DNA of 64,000 nucleotides from Pseudomonadota bacterium (GTDB lineage Bacteria > Pseudomonadota > Alphaproteobacteria > Acetobacterales > Acetobacteraceae): assembly GCA_021847995.1 (NCBI GenBank), contig JAJZNE010000178.1, forward strand, positions 24,241 through 88,240, written 5' to 3'. Made by a program: the position numbers and the translations under genes. Positions 26,632-35,756 of this stretch are shown here, one piece after another (positions within the stretch are counted from its first letter, which is position 1; each line of letters begins with the position of its first letter). The notes below the pieces were generated by a model. That model saw nothing but the letters and a program-made list of their open reading frames with translations, did no database searches and had not been told where the DNA came from.

Positions 26632-28791
26632 ATGGACCAGGTATCGCTCGCCGGGCTGACCGTTGCCCGCCCCCTCGCCGATTTCATCGCCAACGCGGCG
26701 CTGCCCGGCACCGGCATCGATGCGGCGCGGTTCTGGCAGGGCTTCGCCGGCCTGCTCGCCACCTTCGCGCCGCGCAACCGGGCGCTGCTGGCGCGCCGCA
26801 ACGAGATGCAGGCGCAGATCGATGCCTGGCACGTCGCACGCCGCGGCAAGCCGATCGACCCCGAATCCTATCGCGGCTTTCTCTCGGACATCGGCTATCT
26901 GCTGCCGCCCCCGCCGCCCTTCGTCGTGACGACGGAGAACGTCGATCCCGAGATTGCCGCGATCGCCGGCCCGCAACTGGTGGTGCCGGTGAACAACGCC
27001 CGCTATGCGCTGAACGCCGGCAATGCGCGCTGGGGCAGCCTGTACGACGCGCTCTATGGCACGAACGCGATCCCCGAGGATGGCGGCGCCGCGCGTGGGC
27101 ACGGCTACAACCCGGTGCGCGGCGCACGCGTGATCGCCGAGGCGAAGCGGTTTCTCGACCGCGCCACTCCCCTCGACGGCGCGAGTCATGCCGACGTGAC
27201 CGGCTATGCCGTCGCCGCGGGCAGGCTCATCGCCGCACGCGCGGGCGGAACGGTGGCGCTGAAAAACCCGGAAAACTTCGCCGGCTACCAGGGCGACGCC
27301 ACCTCGCCGCGGGTGGTGCTGCTGCGCCACCACGGGCTGCATGTGGAGCTGCATTTCGACCGCGGCCATCCGATCGGCCGCACCGATCCTGCCGGGCTTG
27401 CCGACGTGGTGATCGAATCCGCTGTCACCACCATCATGGATTGCGAAGACAGCGTCGCCGCCGTCGATGCGCCGGATAAGGTCGAAGTGTACCGCAACTG
27501 GCTCGGCCTGATGACCGACACGCTCAGCGCGGAGGTGACGAAGAACGGCCGGACCTTCCTGCGCCGCCTCAATGCCGACCGCGACTACACGACGCCCGCG
27601 GGCGGCCGGCTGACGCTGCCCGGCCGCAGCCTGATGCTGGTGCGCAATGTCGGCCATCACATGTACACCGACGTGGTGCGCGATGCCGACGGCAACGAGA
27701 CGCCGGAGACCATCCTCGATGCCGCAGTCACATCGCTGATCGCCATGCACGACCTGGCGGCCCGGCGCAACAGCCGCGCCGGCTCGGTCTACATCGTCAA
27801 GCCGAAACTGCACGGGCCGGAGGAGGTCGCGTTCGCCGACGGGCTGTTCGCCGCCGTCGAGGACATGCTCGGCCTTGCGCGGAACACGCTGAAGATGGGC
27901 GTCATGGACGAGGAACGGCGGACCAGCCTCAACCTCGCCGCCTGCATCCACGCGGCGCGGGCGCGCGTGGTGTTCATCAACACCGGCTTCCTCGACCGCA
28001 CCGGCGACGAAATCCATACGTCGATCGAGGCCGGCGCGATGGTGCGCAAGACCGACATGAAGAACACGACCTGGATCGCCGCCTACGAGAACAACAACGT
28101 CGATGTCGGGCTGGCCTGCGGATTGCGGGGCCGGGCACAGATCGGCAAGGGGATGTGGGCGGCGCCGGACCGGATGGCGGAGATGCTGGCGCAGAAGATC
28201 GCCCATCCGCGCGCCGGCGCCAACACCGCCTGGGTGCCGTCGCCCACCGCGGCGACGCTGCATGCGCTGCACTATCACGAGGAGGACGTGGCGGCGCGGC
28301 AGGCCGAACTGGCGCGGCGCACGCCGGCCAGGCGCGAGGACATGCTGTCCGTTCCGCTTGCCGCCGGCACCAACTGGTCGGCTGCGGAAGTACAGCAGGA
28401 ACTCGACAACAACGCACAGGGTATCCTCGGCTATGTCGTGCGCTGGATCGATCAGGGCGTCGGCTGCTCGAAGGTGCCGGACATCCATGACGTCGCGCTG
28501 ATGGAGGATCGTGCCACCCTGCGCATTTCCTCCCAGCACATCGCCAACTGGCTGCTGCATGGCGTGGTCTCGGACAAGCAGGTGATGGAGACGCTGCGGC
28601 GCATGGCGGCGGTGGTGGACCGGCAGAACGCCGACGATCCGCTGTACCGGCCGATGGCGCCCGGCTATGACGGTCCGGCGTTCCGCGCCGCCTGCGATCT
28701 CGTCTTCCGCGGCCGCACGCAGCCGAACGGCTACACCGAGTTCATCCTGCACCAGCGCCGGCGCGAGGCGAAGCAGGCGGCTACGGCCTGA
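26632..28791 (+). CDS. glcB: Malate synthase G
   Basis: A 719-residue monomeric malate synthase G, normal length. Diagnostic segments are [16 protein letters not shown] [12 protein letters not shown] (about 211-221), [16 protein letters not shown] with the metal/acetyl-CoA site acids, [33 protein letters not shown] and [12 protein letters not shown]. It condenses acetyl-CoA and glyoxylate to malate in the cytoplasm, completing the glyoxylate shunt or using glyoxylate from glycolate. ACGGAGGACCGC precedes the start. Its last 11 bases overlap the end of the convergent binding-protein gene. Confidence 0.95.
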   Translation: MDQVSLAGLTVARPLADFIANAALPGTGIDAARFWQGFAGLLATFAPRNRALLARRNEMQAQIDAWHVARRGKPIDPESYRGFLSDIGYLLPPPPPFVVTTENVDPEIAAIAGPQLVVPVNNARYALNAGNARWGSLYDALYGTNAIPEDGGAARGHGYNPVRGARVIAEAKRFLDRATPLDGASHADVTGYAVAAGRLIAARAGGTVALKNPENFAGYQGDATSPRVVLLRHHGLHVELHFDRGHPIGRTDPAGLADVVIESAVTTIMDCEDSVAAVDAPDKVEVYRNWLGLMTDTLSAEVTKNGRTFLRRLNADRDYTTPAGGRLTLPGRSLMLVRNVGHHMYTDVVRDADGNETPETILDAAVTSLIAMHDLAARRNSRAGSVYIVKPKLHGPEEVAFADGLFAAVEDMLGLARNTLKMGVMDEERRTSLNLAACIHAARARVVFINTGFLDRTGDEIHTSIEAGAMVRKTDMKNTTWIAAYENNNVDVGLACGLRGRAQIGKGMWAAPDRMAEMLAQKIAHPRAGANTAWVPSPTAATLHALHYHEEDVAARQAELARRTPARREDMLSVPLAAGTNWSAAEVQQELDNNAQGILGYVVRWIDQGVGCSKVPDIHDVALMEDRATLRISSQHIANWLLHGVVSDKQVMETLRRMAAVVDRQNADDPLYRPMAPGYDGPAFRAACDLVFRGRTQPNGYTEFILHQRRREAKQAATA

Positions 28792-30010
28792 TGAAGCCGC
28801 AGCCGCCCTGCGCCAGCGGACGCGCCGCCTCCTCCGCCGGGGTGGTGGCGATGAGCTTGTAGAGATCCCACGGGCCGGCGCTCTCGCCCGGCGTCTTGAC
28901 CTGGAACAGATAGGCCGGCTGCAGTTTCCGTCCGTCCGCGCGGATGCGGCCGGGACCGAAGGCGTCGTCATCGGTCGGCATCGCCTTCATGCGCGCGACC
29001 GTCGCGGCACCCGACGTCTTCGCCGCCGCCACGCCCATGTCGTGCGCCGCCTTGAGGTAATGCAGCGGCGCGGCGTAGGAGCCCGCATGTTCCATGTCGG
29101 GACGCCAGTCGGCCGGCATCTTCGGCCGCACGCGGGCGGTGAAGGCGCGGGTGCGGTCGTTCAGATCCCAGTAGAACGTCTCGGTCAGCGTCAGCCCCTG
29201 CGCGGTGGCCAGCCCCAGCGCATGCACGTCGGGGATGAACATCAGCATCGCCGCGATGGTGACGCCGCCGCCAAGCCCGAATTCCTGCGCCTGCTTGATG
29301 CAGTTGATCGTGTCGGCGCCGGCATTGGCGAGCGCGAGAACCTGCGCGCCGCTGGCCTTCGCCTGGACCAGGAACGAGGAAAAATCCGTGGTCGCCGGGA
29401 ACGGATAGGCGACCGACCCGACGACGCGCCCGCCGGCGCCGTCGATGAAGGCCGTCGCGTCGCGTTGCAGCGCATGGCCGAAGGCGTAGTCGGCGGTGAT
29501 GAAGAACCACGTCCGCCGCCCCGCGGCAACCAGCGCGCCGCCGTTGGAGCGCGACAGCATGTAGCTGTCGAACGTCCAGTGCACCGAGGTCGGCGCGCAA
29601 TGCGTGCCGGTCAGATCGGCGCTGCCGGCACCGGTGATCAGAAACACGCGGTCCTTGGCCCGCGCCACCTCCGCCACCGCCAGGCCGACGCCGCTGTTCG
29701 GCACGTCGATGATGGCATCGACGCCATCGCGATCGAACCATTGCCGCGCGATCCCGGCCCCGATGTCGGGCTTGTTCTGATGATCCGCCTGCACGATCTC
29801 CACGCGCAGTCCGGGAAGGGCCGCCATCGCCTCCTCCGCCGCCTGCCGCGCACAGGCGACCGAGCCGGGGCCGGCGGTGTCGCGGTAGGGGCCGGACAGA
29901 TCGGTCATCACGCCGAGGCGCAGCACCGGCGCTGCCGCGGCGCGGGCACCTCCCACGGGGGCGCCGGCGGCCAGCGCCCCGGCGAGCACGGCACGTCGGG
30001 TCAGGCGCAT
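28781..30010 (-). CDS. Liv-type ABC transporter substrate-binding protein (second copy)
   Basis: A 409-residue periplasmic binding protein of the Liv/amide type with a twin-arginine-like leader ([19 protein letters not shown] cleavage region). It shares long identical runs with the protein at 21108-22331: [47 protein letters not shown] good GGAGGAGGTCCG precedes the ATG. As with its paralogue no permease or ATPase gene is adjacent. It follows hmgA on the same strand after 42 bases, so it may be expressed with the homogentisate operon and take up an aromatic or related acid; this is inference. Confidence 0.9.
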   Translation of the reverse strand: MRLTRRAVLAGALAAGAPVGGARAAAAPVLRLGVMTDLSGPYRDTAGPGSVACARQAAEEAMAALPGLRVEIVQADHQNKPDIGAGIARQWFDRDGVDAIIDVPNSGVGLAVAEVARAKDRVFLITGAGSADLTGTHCAPTSVHWTFDSYMLSRSNGGALVAAGRRTWFFITADYAFGHALQRDATAFIDGAGGRVVGSVAYPFPATTDFSSFLVQAKASGAQVLALANAGADTINCIKQAQEFGLGGGVTIAAMLMFIPDVHALGLATAQGLTLTETFYWDLNDRTRAFTARVRPKMPADWRPDMEHAGSYAAPLHYLKAAHDMGVAAAKTSGAATVARMKAMPTDDDAFGPGRIRADGRKLQPAYLFQVKTPGESAGPWDLYKLIATTPAEEAARPLAQGGCGFIRP

Positions 30011-30051
30011 CGGACCTCCTCCCTCTCTCGGTTCTTTGCCGGCGCCGGATG

Positions 30052-31398
30052 CTAGCGCCGTGCCGGATCGAAATGCCGTACCAGCCTGCGCCCGTACTCG
30101 CCATAGTCACGCTGCCGCTCCGCCGCGCCGGCGGCATAGGCGGTGACGTGCTGGGCGAGCCGCGTCTCGAACATGAAGGCGAGCGTCTCGCTGAGCTTGA
30201 CCGGCGCCAGTGCGGCGCTGCTGGCACGCTCGAACGCCTCGGCGTCGGGGCCGTGCGGCAGCATGCAGTTGTGCAGGCTGAATCCGCCGGGCACGAAGCC
30301 CTGCGGCTTGGCGTCGTACTGCCCCTCGATCAGGCCCATGAACTCGCTCATGATGTTCATGTGGTACCAGGGCGGGCGGAAGGTGTTCTCGGCGACCATC
30401 CAGCGCTCGGGAAAAATCACGAAATCGACGTTGGCGGTGCCGGGCGTTTCCGAGGGCGCCGTGAGCGTGGTGAAGATCGAGGGATCGGCGTGGTCGAACA
30501 GCACCGGCCCGACCGGAGAGAAGCGGCGCAGATCGTATTTGTACGGTGCATAGTTGCCGTGCCAGGCGACGACGTCGAGCGGCGAATGGTCGATCTCCGC
30601 GCGCCACAGCACGCCGCCCCACTTCACCGCCAGCTGCGACGGCGCATCGCGATCCTCGTACGCCGCCACCGGGGTCAGGAAGTCGCGTGGATTGGCAAGG
30701 CAGTTGGCGCCGATCGGTCCACGCTCCGGCAGGGTGAAGCTGCCGCCGTAGTTCTCGCAGACATAGCCACGCGCCGGTCCGCCCGGGAGTTCGGCGCGCA
30801 GCTTGACGCCGCGCGGGATCACGGCGATCTCGCCCGGCGCCGCGTCGATCACGCCGAATTCGGTGACCAGCCGCAGCCTGCCGAGCTGCGGGACGAACAG
30901 CATCTCCGCATCCGCGTTCCAGAAATATTCGTCCTGCATGGCGCGGGTGGCGACATAGACATGCGCCGCCATGCCGCTCTGCGCCGCCGCGTCGCCGCAG
31001 GCGGTGATGGTGCGCATGCCTTCGATGAGCGAGAGAGGCTCATCGGGAACCGCGATCGGGTCCCAGCGCAGCGGGTCGATCGCCAGGTCGCCGTCCTGGC
31101 ACGGCGCGGTGCGCCACAGGCGCGCATCGCCGCGCACGAAGCGCCCCCAATGCGCCAGCGTCGGGCGGATGCGATAGAGCCAGCTGCGCCCGTTGCGTGC
31201 CCGCGGCGCGGTGAACGGGGAACCGCTGAGTTGTTCGGCATAGAGGCCATAGGCGCAGCGCTGCGGCGAATTGCGCCCGACCGGCAGCGCGCCGGGCAGC
31301 GCCTCCGTCTCGAACTGGTTGCCGAATCCGGCGAGATAGGCGTGGTCCTGGCCGACCGCGCTCGGCGTTGCCGTTTCGGATCGCAGCGTGACGTTCAT
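30052..31398 (-). CDS. hmgA: Homogentisate 1,2-dioxygenase
   Basis: A 448-residue homogentisate dioxygenase. The iron ligands are in [16 protein letters not shown] (His and Glu) and the later His in [17 protein letters not shown]; the N-terminal [19 protein letters not shown] is diagnostic. It opens the ring of homogentisate to maleylacetoacetate with O2 and Fe(II). ATG 31398 follows GGGGGAGGAAGCG; a longer reading to 31509 is shadow. It is the last catabolic gene of a leftward operon with the flavin hydroxylase, DUF2783 and MBL genes. The next enzymes of the path (MaiA, FahA) are not in the window. Confidence 0.95.
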   Translation of the reverse strand: MNVTLRSETATPSAVGQDHAYLAGFGNQFETEALPGALPVGRNSPQRCAYGLYAEQLSGSPFTAPRARNGRSWLYRIRPTLAHWGRFVRGDARLWRTAPCQDGDLAIDPLRWDPIAVPDEPLSLIEGMRTITACGDAAAQSGMAAHVYVATRAMQDEYFWNADAEMLFVPQLGRLRLVTEFGVIDAAPGEIAVIPRGVKLRAELPGGPARGYVCENYGGSFTLPERGPIGANCLANPRDFLTPVAAYEDRDAPSQLAVKWGGVLWRAEIDHSPLDVVAWHGNYAPYKYDLRRFSPVGPVLFDHADPSIFTTLTAPSETPGTANVDFVIFPERWMVAENTFRPPWYHMNIMSEFMGLIEGQYDAKPQGFVPGGFSLHNCMLPHGPDAEAFERASSAALAPVKLSETLAFMFETRLAQHVTAYAAGAAERQRDYGEYGRRLVRHFDPARR

Positions 31399-31417
31399 CG
31401 CTTCCTCCCCCGGCGGA

Positions 31418-32374
31418 TCAGTGGCCGCCCTGTTGCAGAGCGCGCCACATCCCGATGTCGCGCTCGGCCGTCCAGATCTGCGGATGGTCGAGACCCTTCG
31501 CCTCGTCATAGGCGCGGCTCACGTTGAACGGCATGCAGTGCTCGAAGATCACCCACTGCCCGTAGCGCGGCCGCATGAACGCCATCGCGTCGTCATAGAC
31601 CTCTTTCAGCGTCCAGCCCTTCGCGACGCCCGCACGGACGCGGCCGAACAGGTCGGAGGTGAAGGCCGCGGTGCCCGCGATCCCTTCGCGCACCTCTGCC
31701 GCAGTGACCAGCGACCGGCCGCGCCCCGGCACCAGCCGCTCCGGCCCGAGCGCCCCGATTGCCGCCAGCGTCGCCGACCAATCGGAGAAATGCGCGTCGC
31801 CGCAATAGGGTGTCGCACCGTATTCGACGCAGTCGCCGGAAAAGCAGACACGCTCCTGCGGCAGCCAGACGATGGTGTCGCCGGCGGTGTGGCTGCGCCC
31901 GATATGGATGATCTGCACTTCCCGGCTGCCGAGATAGAGCGTCATCCGTCCGTGGAACGTCAGCTGCGGCCAGGTCAGTCCGGGAATGCTCTCCCGCCCG
32001 CGGAACAGGCGCGGGAAGCGGCCGATCTCGCTCGCCATGTCGGCAGCCCCGCGCTCGGCGATCAGGGCGCGCGTCACGTCCGAGGCGATGATCCCGGCGC
32101 CCTGGTAGGCCGATGCGCCGAGCACGCGGACGGCGTGGTAGTGGCTCAGCACGACATGGCGGATCGGCTTGTCGGTGACGGCACGGATGCGTGCGATCAC
32201 GTCGGCGGCCATCTGCGGCGTCGCCTGTGCATCGACCACCAGCACGCTGTCGTCGCCGATCACGACGCCGGAATTGGGATCGCCCTCGGCGGTATAGCCG
32301 TACAGTCCGGGGCCGAGTTCCTCGAAGGACACTTGCTTGTCGGCGAGGTCATTGGTGCTGGCGAAACCTGACAT
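31418..32374 (-). CDS. MBL-fold metallo-hydrolase of homogentisate operon
   Basis: A 318-residue metallo-beta-lactamase-fold protein. The zinc motif reads [12 protein letters not shown] where HxHxDH is expected, so the aspartate and last histidine of the first motif are absent; later ligands survive as the His of [14 protein letters not shown] and Asp of [10 protein letters not shown] and the final EHCMP. It therefore may bind one metal or be altered in chemistry. Neighbours are DUF2783 and hmgA on the same strand with 20 bases to hmgA, so a role in aromatic acid breakdown is likely. Substrate is not known. Confidence 0.85.
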   Translation of the reverse strand: MSGFASTNDLADKQVSFEELGPGLYGYTAEGDPNSGVVIGDDSVLVVDAQATPQMAADVIARIRAVTDKPIRHVVLSHYHAVRVLGASAYQGAGIIASDVTRALIAERGAADMASEIGRFPRLFRGRESIPGLTWPQLTFHGRMTLYLGSREVQIIHIGRSHTAGDTIVWLPQERVCFSGDCVEYGATPYCGDAHFSDWSATLAAIGALGPERLVPGRGRSLVTAAEVREGIAGTAAFTSDLFGRVRAGVAKGWTLKEVYDDAMAFMRPRYGQWVIFEHCMPFNVSRAYDEAKGLDHPQIWTAERDIGMWRALQQGGH

Positions 32375-32400
32375 GGCGCGTTTCCGATCGGATGCAGGTG

Positions 32401-32628
32401 TTACGGGGTGTCGGGCCGGCGTTCGGGGGCGGCGCTGCCGGCGACACCGTCGCGCGCCCGCAGAAGCGCCGCCCGCAGCACGGCGACATCGCCGATCTGG
32501 TTGGCGAGCAGCAGGATCAGCCTCGCGTTGACGCGGGCACTTTCCGCCATCGTCAGCCCACGATGGGCGTCGATCAGCGCCGCATAGAATTCGTCCGGCG
32601 CGCTGATGCCGGCGTCAAGGTTCAGCAT
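32401..32628 (-). CDS. DUF2783 small protein, probable MhaB-like partner
   Basis: A 75-residue helical protein with the DUF2783 signature ALIDAHRGLTMAESARVNAR followed by LILLLANQIGD. Its ATG (32628) overlaps the stop of the flavin hydroxylase gene by seven bases; a GTG at 32634 is an alternative. In Pseudomonas putida 3-hydroxyphenylacetate 6-hydroxylase consists of a 63-kDa flavoprotein (MhaA) and a very small coupling protein (MhaB); the size and coupling of these two genes match that arrangement. Direct orthology with MhaB is inferred. Confidence 0.8.
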   Translation of the reverse strand: MLNLDAGISAPDEFYAALIDAHRGLTMAESARVNARLILLLANQIGDVAVLRAALLRARDGVAGSAAPERRPDTP

Positions 32629-34274
32629 GCGCACAGCTCCGCGACCGTCGCCGTCGCCCGCTGCACCGCGGCAGCCAGCCGCGCCGCGTCGAAGGCGCGC
32701 CAGCGTGCCGCGACGTGCTGGTCGGGCCGCAGCAGATAGACGGTGCCCGGCCGTGCGTCGCAGCGGGCGGAGAGCGTGCCGTCCTCCTCCAGCGCCTGCC
32801 AGCCGGACGGCGCTGTGCCGTCATGCGGCGCCACCACCACGCGGCGCAGCGTCAGGTTCAGATCGGGCAGATGGGCGGGCACGGCGCCGAAGCAGAGCAG
32901 CGTGAACGCCCCGCCGACATGGTCGAGCAGCCAGGCCGGCACGCCGGCGACGCGCACCGGCGCATCGGCCGCCGGCGAGCCCGGTGCCATCGCGGCGGTG
33001 AAATCATCGCCATCCGGCGTGTTGAGCGGCGAGGCGGCATAGCATGACGGCACCGACAGCCGCCCGCTGTTGACCAGCGGGCGGGCGAACGGGCAGGTCG
33101 CCGCCAGCTCCAGCACGGCGTCGCGGAAGATGCGGCTGATCTCGCTCTTGGGCGTGATGAAGTCGGTGCTGGCGGTGGCGGCGCGGATGTTCTCGTCGGC
33201 GGCGAACTCGCGTTCGTCGCAATAGCTGTCGAGCAGCCGCGCCGGCGCCGCGCCGTCCAGCACCAGCGCCAGCTTCCAGGCCAGATTGTCCGCGTCCTGC
33301 ACGCCGGAATTGGCGCCGCGCGCCCCGAACGGCGAGACGCCATGCGCCGCATCGCCCGCGAACAGCACCCGCCGGTCGCGGAACCGCGCCATGCGCTGGC
33401 AGGCGAAAGTATAGACGCTGACCCACACCAGCTCGAACGGCACGTCGGCGCCGAGCAGCGCGCGCACGCGCGGCACCACCCGTTCGGGCGTCCGTTCCGC
33501 CGCCGGGTCGGCGTCCCAGCCGAGCTGGAAGTCGATGCGCCAGATATCTTCAGGCTGGCGATGCAGCAGCACGGATTGGCCGGGATGGAAGGGCGGATCG
33601 AACCAGAACCAGCGTTCCGCCGGAAACGGCGCCTGCATGCGCACATCGGCGATCAGGAAACGGTCGCGGAACACCTGACCCCGGCTCGTGTGGCCCAACG
33701 CCGTCCGCACCGTGCTGCGCGACCCGTCGGCGGCGAGCAGCCAGTCGCAGCCGAGCCGATACTCGCCCTCCGGGGTGGCGACCGTCAGCATCACGCCGTC
33801 ATCGTCCTGCGCCACTGCGGTCACCCGGTGCTGCCAGCGGATGTCGATGCCGCCGAGCGCCCGTGCCCGCGCCAGCAGACTGGCCTCGACATGGTATTGC
33901 TGGATGTTGACGAAGGCGGGACGATGGTGGCCCGCCTCCGCCAGCAGATCGAAGTGGTAGAGCTCCCGGTCGCGGAAGAACACCCGGCCGGTGTTCCAGC
34001 TCACGCCCCGTTCCGCCACCTCCCCGCCGCAGCCGAGACGGTCGAAGATTTCCAGCGTGCGCTTGGCAAAGCAGATGGCGCGGGATCCTTCGGAAAGGCT
34101 GGCGTCCTGATCGAGCAGCACCACCGGCACGCCGCGCTGCCCGAGGTCGATCGCCGCGGCGAGCCCGACCGGCCCGGCACCGACCACCACCAGCCTGTGG
34201 CGCACCGGCCGCGGCGCCCCCTGGTCGGCGGAGCGCACATAGCCGAACGCGACCCCCGGAGCTTCGGCCACCAT
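32622..34274 (-). CDS. FAD-dependent aromatic hydroxylase (MhaA/MhpA-like)
   Basis: A 550-residue group A flavoprotein monooxygenase. The dinucleotide fold is LVVVGAGPVGLAAAIDLGQRG, the second FAD site is LFAGDAAHGVSPFGARGANSG, and WLLAADGSRSTVR is the DG motif. About 60 kDa matches MhaA, which hydroxylates 3-hydroxyphenylacetate to homogentisate with NAD(P)H and O2; MhpA-type 3-(3-hydroxyphenyl)propionate hydroxylases are the nearest alternative. It is first in a four-gene leftward operon leading to hmgA, which favours the homogentisate role. The ATG is at 34274, directly after a 15-base tandem repeat that supplies its ribosome-binding site. Confidence 0.87.
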   Translation of the reverse strand: MVAEAPGVAFGYVRSADQGAPRPVRHRLVVVGAGPVGLAAAIDLGQRGVPVVLLDQDASLSEGSRAICFAKRTLEIFDRLGCGGEVAERGVSWNTGRVFFRDRELYHFDLLAEAGHHRPAFVNIQQYHVEASLLARARALGGIDIRWQHRVTAVAQDDDGVMLTVATPEGEYRLGCDWLLAADGSRSTVRTALGHTSRGQVFRDRFLIADVRMQAPFPAERWFWFDPPFHPGQSVLLHRQPEDIWRIDFQLGWDADPAAERTPERVVPRVRALLGADVPFELVWVSVYTFACQRMARFRDRRVLFAGDAAHGVSPFGARGANSGVQDADNLAWKLALVLDGAAPARLLDSYCDEREFAADENIRAATASTDFITPKSEISRIFRDAVLELAATCPFARPLVNSGRLSVPSCYAASPLNTPDGDDFTAAMAPGSPAADAPVRVAGVPAWLLDHVGGAFTLLCFGAVPAHLPDLNLTLRRVVVAPHDGTAPSGWQALEEDGTLSARCDARPGTVYLLRPDQHVAARWRAFDAARLAAAVQRATATVAELCAC

Positions 34275-34277
34275 CCC

Positions 34278-34337
34278 GTTTCCGTCCCGCCGGATTTCGT
34301 CCCGCCGGATCTCGTCCCGCCCGATCTCGTCCCGCCG
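34278..34337 (-). repeat. Four tandem 15-base repeats at the ribosome-binding site of the flavin hydroxylase
   Basis: On the plus strand the units read GTTTCCGTCCCGCCG, GATTTCGTCCCGCCG, GATCTCGTCCCGCCC and GATCTCGTCCCGCCG, followed by a decayed GGGCCGATCCCGCC. On the coding strand each unit supplies a GGGACG(A/G)(A/G) purine run, and the last one lies four to fourteen bases before the ATG at 34274. Copy-number change would move or multiply Shine-Dalgarno-like runs. Any regulatory effect is inference. Confidence 0.8.
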
Positions 34338-34498
34338 GGGCCGATCCCGCCTGCCATATCGTCATCGGCGCGGCGAGACAAGGGAGCGCGTTGCCCGACA
34401 GGCCGCGACGGCGCGGCGCGGCGGCTTGCGCTTGACCGCATTCGGCGCAAGCTGCATGTCGGCGCCGGCATTCCGATCGGCGCCGCAGGAGGGAACCC

Positions 34499-35692
34499 AT
34501 GACCCGCTCCACCGTGGCCGGCCCCGCGCTCCGCCGCCGGCTGTTCCTGGCCGGTGCCGCCGGCGCGGCGCTGCTGCCCGCCGGGCGCCGCGTCCACGCC
34601 CAGCCCGGCCCCGAACGCCTCGCCTATGTCGGCAGCTATACGCCCGAGGGCAAGGGCATCACCCTGTGGCGCGTCAACACCGGCAACGGCGCGATGGCGC
34701 TGGTCGGCACCTTCGAGACCGAGAACCCGTCCTGGATCACGCTCGATCCGCAGGGCCGCGTCCTCTACGCCGTGAACGAGAACGAGCCGGAGGGCGGCGT
34801 CACCGCCTTCGCGGTGGATCGCAGCAGCGGGACGCTGACCAGAATCAATTCCGTCAGCTCGCGGGGCAAGTGGCCGTGCCATATCTCCGTGCATCCGTCG
34901 GGCAAGTTCGCCTTCGCGGCCAACTACGGCACCGGCACCGTCGCGGTGCTGCCGATCCAGGCGAACGGCGCGCTCGGCGAGGCGAGCGACGTGGTGGGCG
35001 ATCCCGGGCCGCCGGCCCCCGCCCAGGCGGCGGACAGCCCCGCCGGGCAGACCGCACCGAGCGATCATGCCGGGCCGCACATGCACATGGTGCAGGCCGA
35101 TCCGCAGGGCCGCTTCATCATCGTCAACGATGCCGGGCGCGACCGCATCCTGCGCTACACGCTCGACCTCGCCAGCGGCCGGCTGACACCGGCCGCGGTG
35201 CCGCCGGTGGCGGCCGAGCCGGGGTCGGCGCCGCGGCATTTCGTGTTCCACCCCCAGGGCCGCATTCTCTATGACCTGCAGGAACAGGACGGCATGGTGA
35301 CGGCGTACGACTACGACCCCGCCACCGCCGGCATGAAGGAAAGGCAGAGCGTCTCCGTCCTGCCGCCCGGCTTCGCCGGGAGTTTCCTGGCCTCCGAACT
35401 GGGCATTTCTCCGGACGGGCATTTCCTCTATGCCGCGACCCGCCTGCATGATGCGATCAGCGTGCTTTCGGTCGCCGAGGATGGTCGGCTGACCCGCATC
35501 GGCGAGGCGTGGACGCGGGCCGACTATCCGCGCAGTTTCACGCTGTCGCCCGACGGCTCGATGCTGTTCGCGTGCAACCAGCGCGGCAACGCCGTCACCG
35601 CGTTCCGGGTCAACCGCAGCCAGGGAGCGCTCGATTTCGTCGGCCAGTATGCCCCGGTCGGCAGCCCCGCCTGCATGGTGTTCCTGGGCTGA
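34499..35692 (+). CDS. Lactonase family protein (6-phosphogluconolactonase-like beta-propeller)
   Basis: A 397-residue seven-bladed propeller lactonase of the YbhE/Pgl type. A twin-arginine-like leader RRRLFLAGAAGAALLPAG with cleavage near HAQ directs it to the periplasm. Characteristic repeats are LAYVGSYTPEGKGI, NPSWITLDPQGRVLYAVNE, HPSGKFAFAANYG and SDHAGPHMHMVQADPQGRF. Exported members hydrolyse sugar lactones or unknown lactones rather than serving the pentose pathway. It is divergent from the homogentisate operon and sits 64 bases before metY. Confidence 0.88.
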   Translation: MTRSTVAGPALRRRLFLAGAAGAALLPAGRRVHAQPGPERLAYVGSYTPEGKGITLWRVNTGNGAMALVGTFETENPSWITLDPQGRVLYAVNENEPEGGVTAFAVDRSSGTLTRINSVSSRGKWPCHISVHPSGKFAFAANYGTGTVAVLPIQANGALGEASDVVGDPGPPAPAQAADSPAGQTAPSDHAGPHMHMVQADPQGRFIIVNDAGRDRILRYTLDLASGRLTPAAVPPVAAEPGSAPRHFVFHPQGRILYDLQEQDGMVTAYDYDPATAGMKERQSVSVLPPGFAGSFLASELGISPDGHFLYAATRLHDAISVLSVAEDGRLTRIGEAWTRADYPRSFTLSPDGSMLFACNQRGNAVTAFRVNRSQGALDFVGQYAPVGSPACMVFLG

Positions 35693-35756
35693 GCGCCTGC
35701 GCCGATTCCGCTGCCGACCACCCACCCCGCACCGCCCGCCGAGAAGGACCGAAGCG

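Noticed and set aside
25828..28971. 1047-codon open frame on the minus strand
   Set aside because: Antisense shadow of the RraA-like and malate synthase genes, both of which have full family similarity; the translation is arginine/histidine-rich and shows no domain.
35693..35756. SAM-II riboswitch before metY
   Set aside because: The gap is only 64 bases and shows no matching stem-loop or conserved core.
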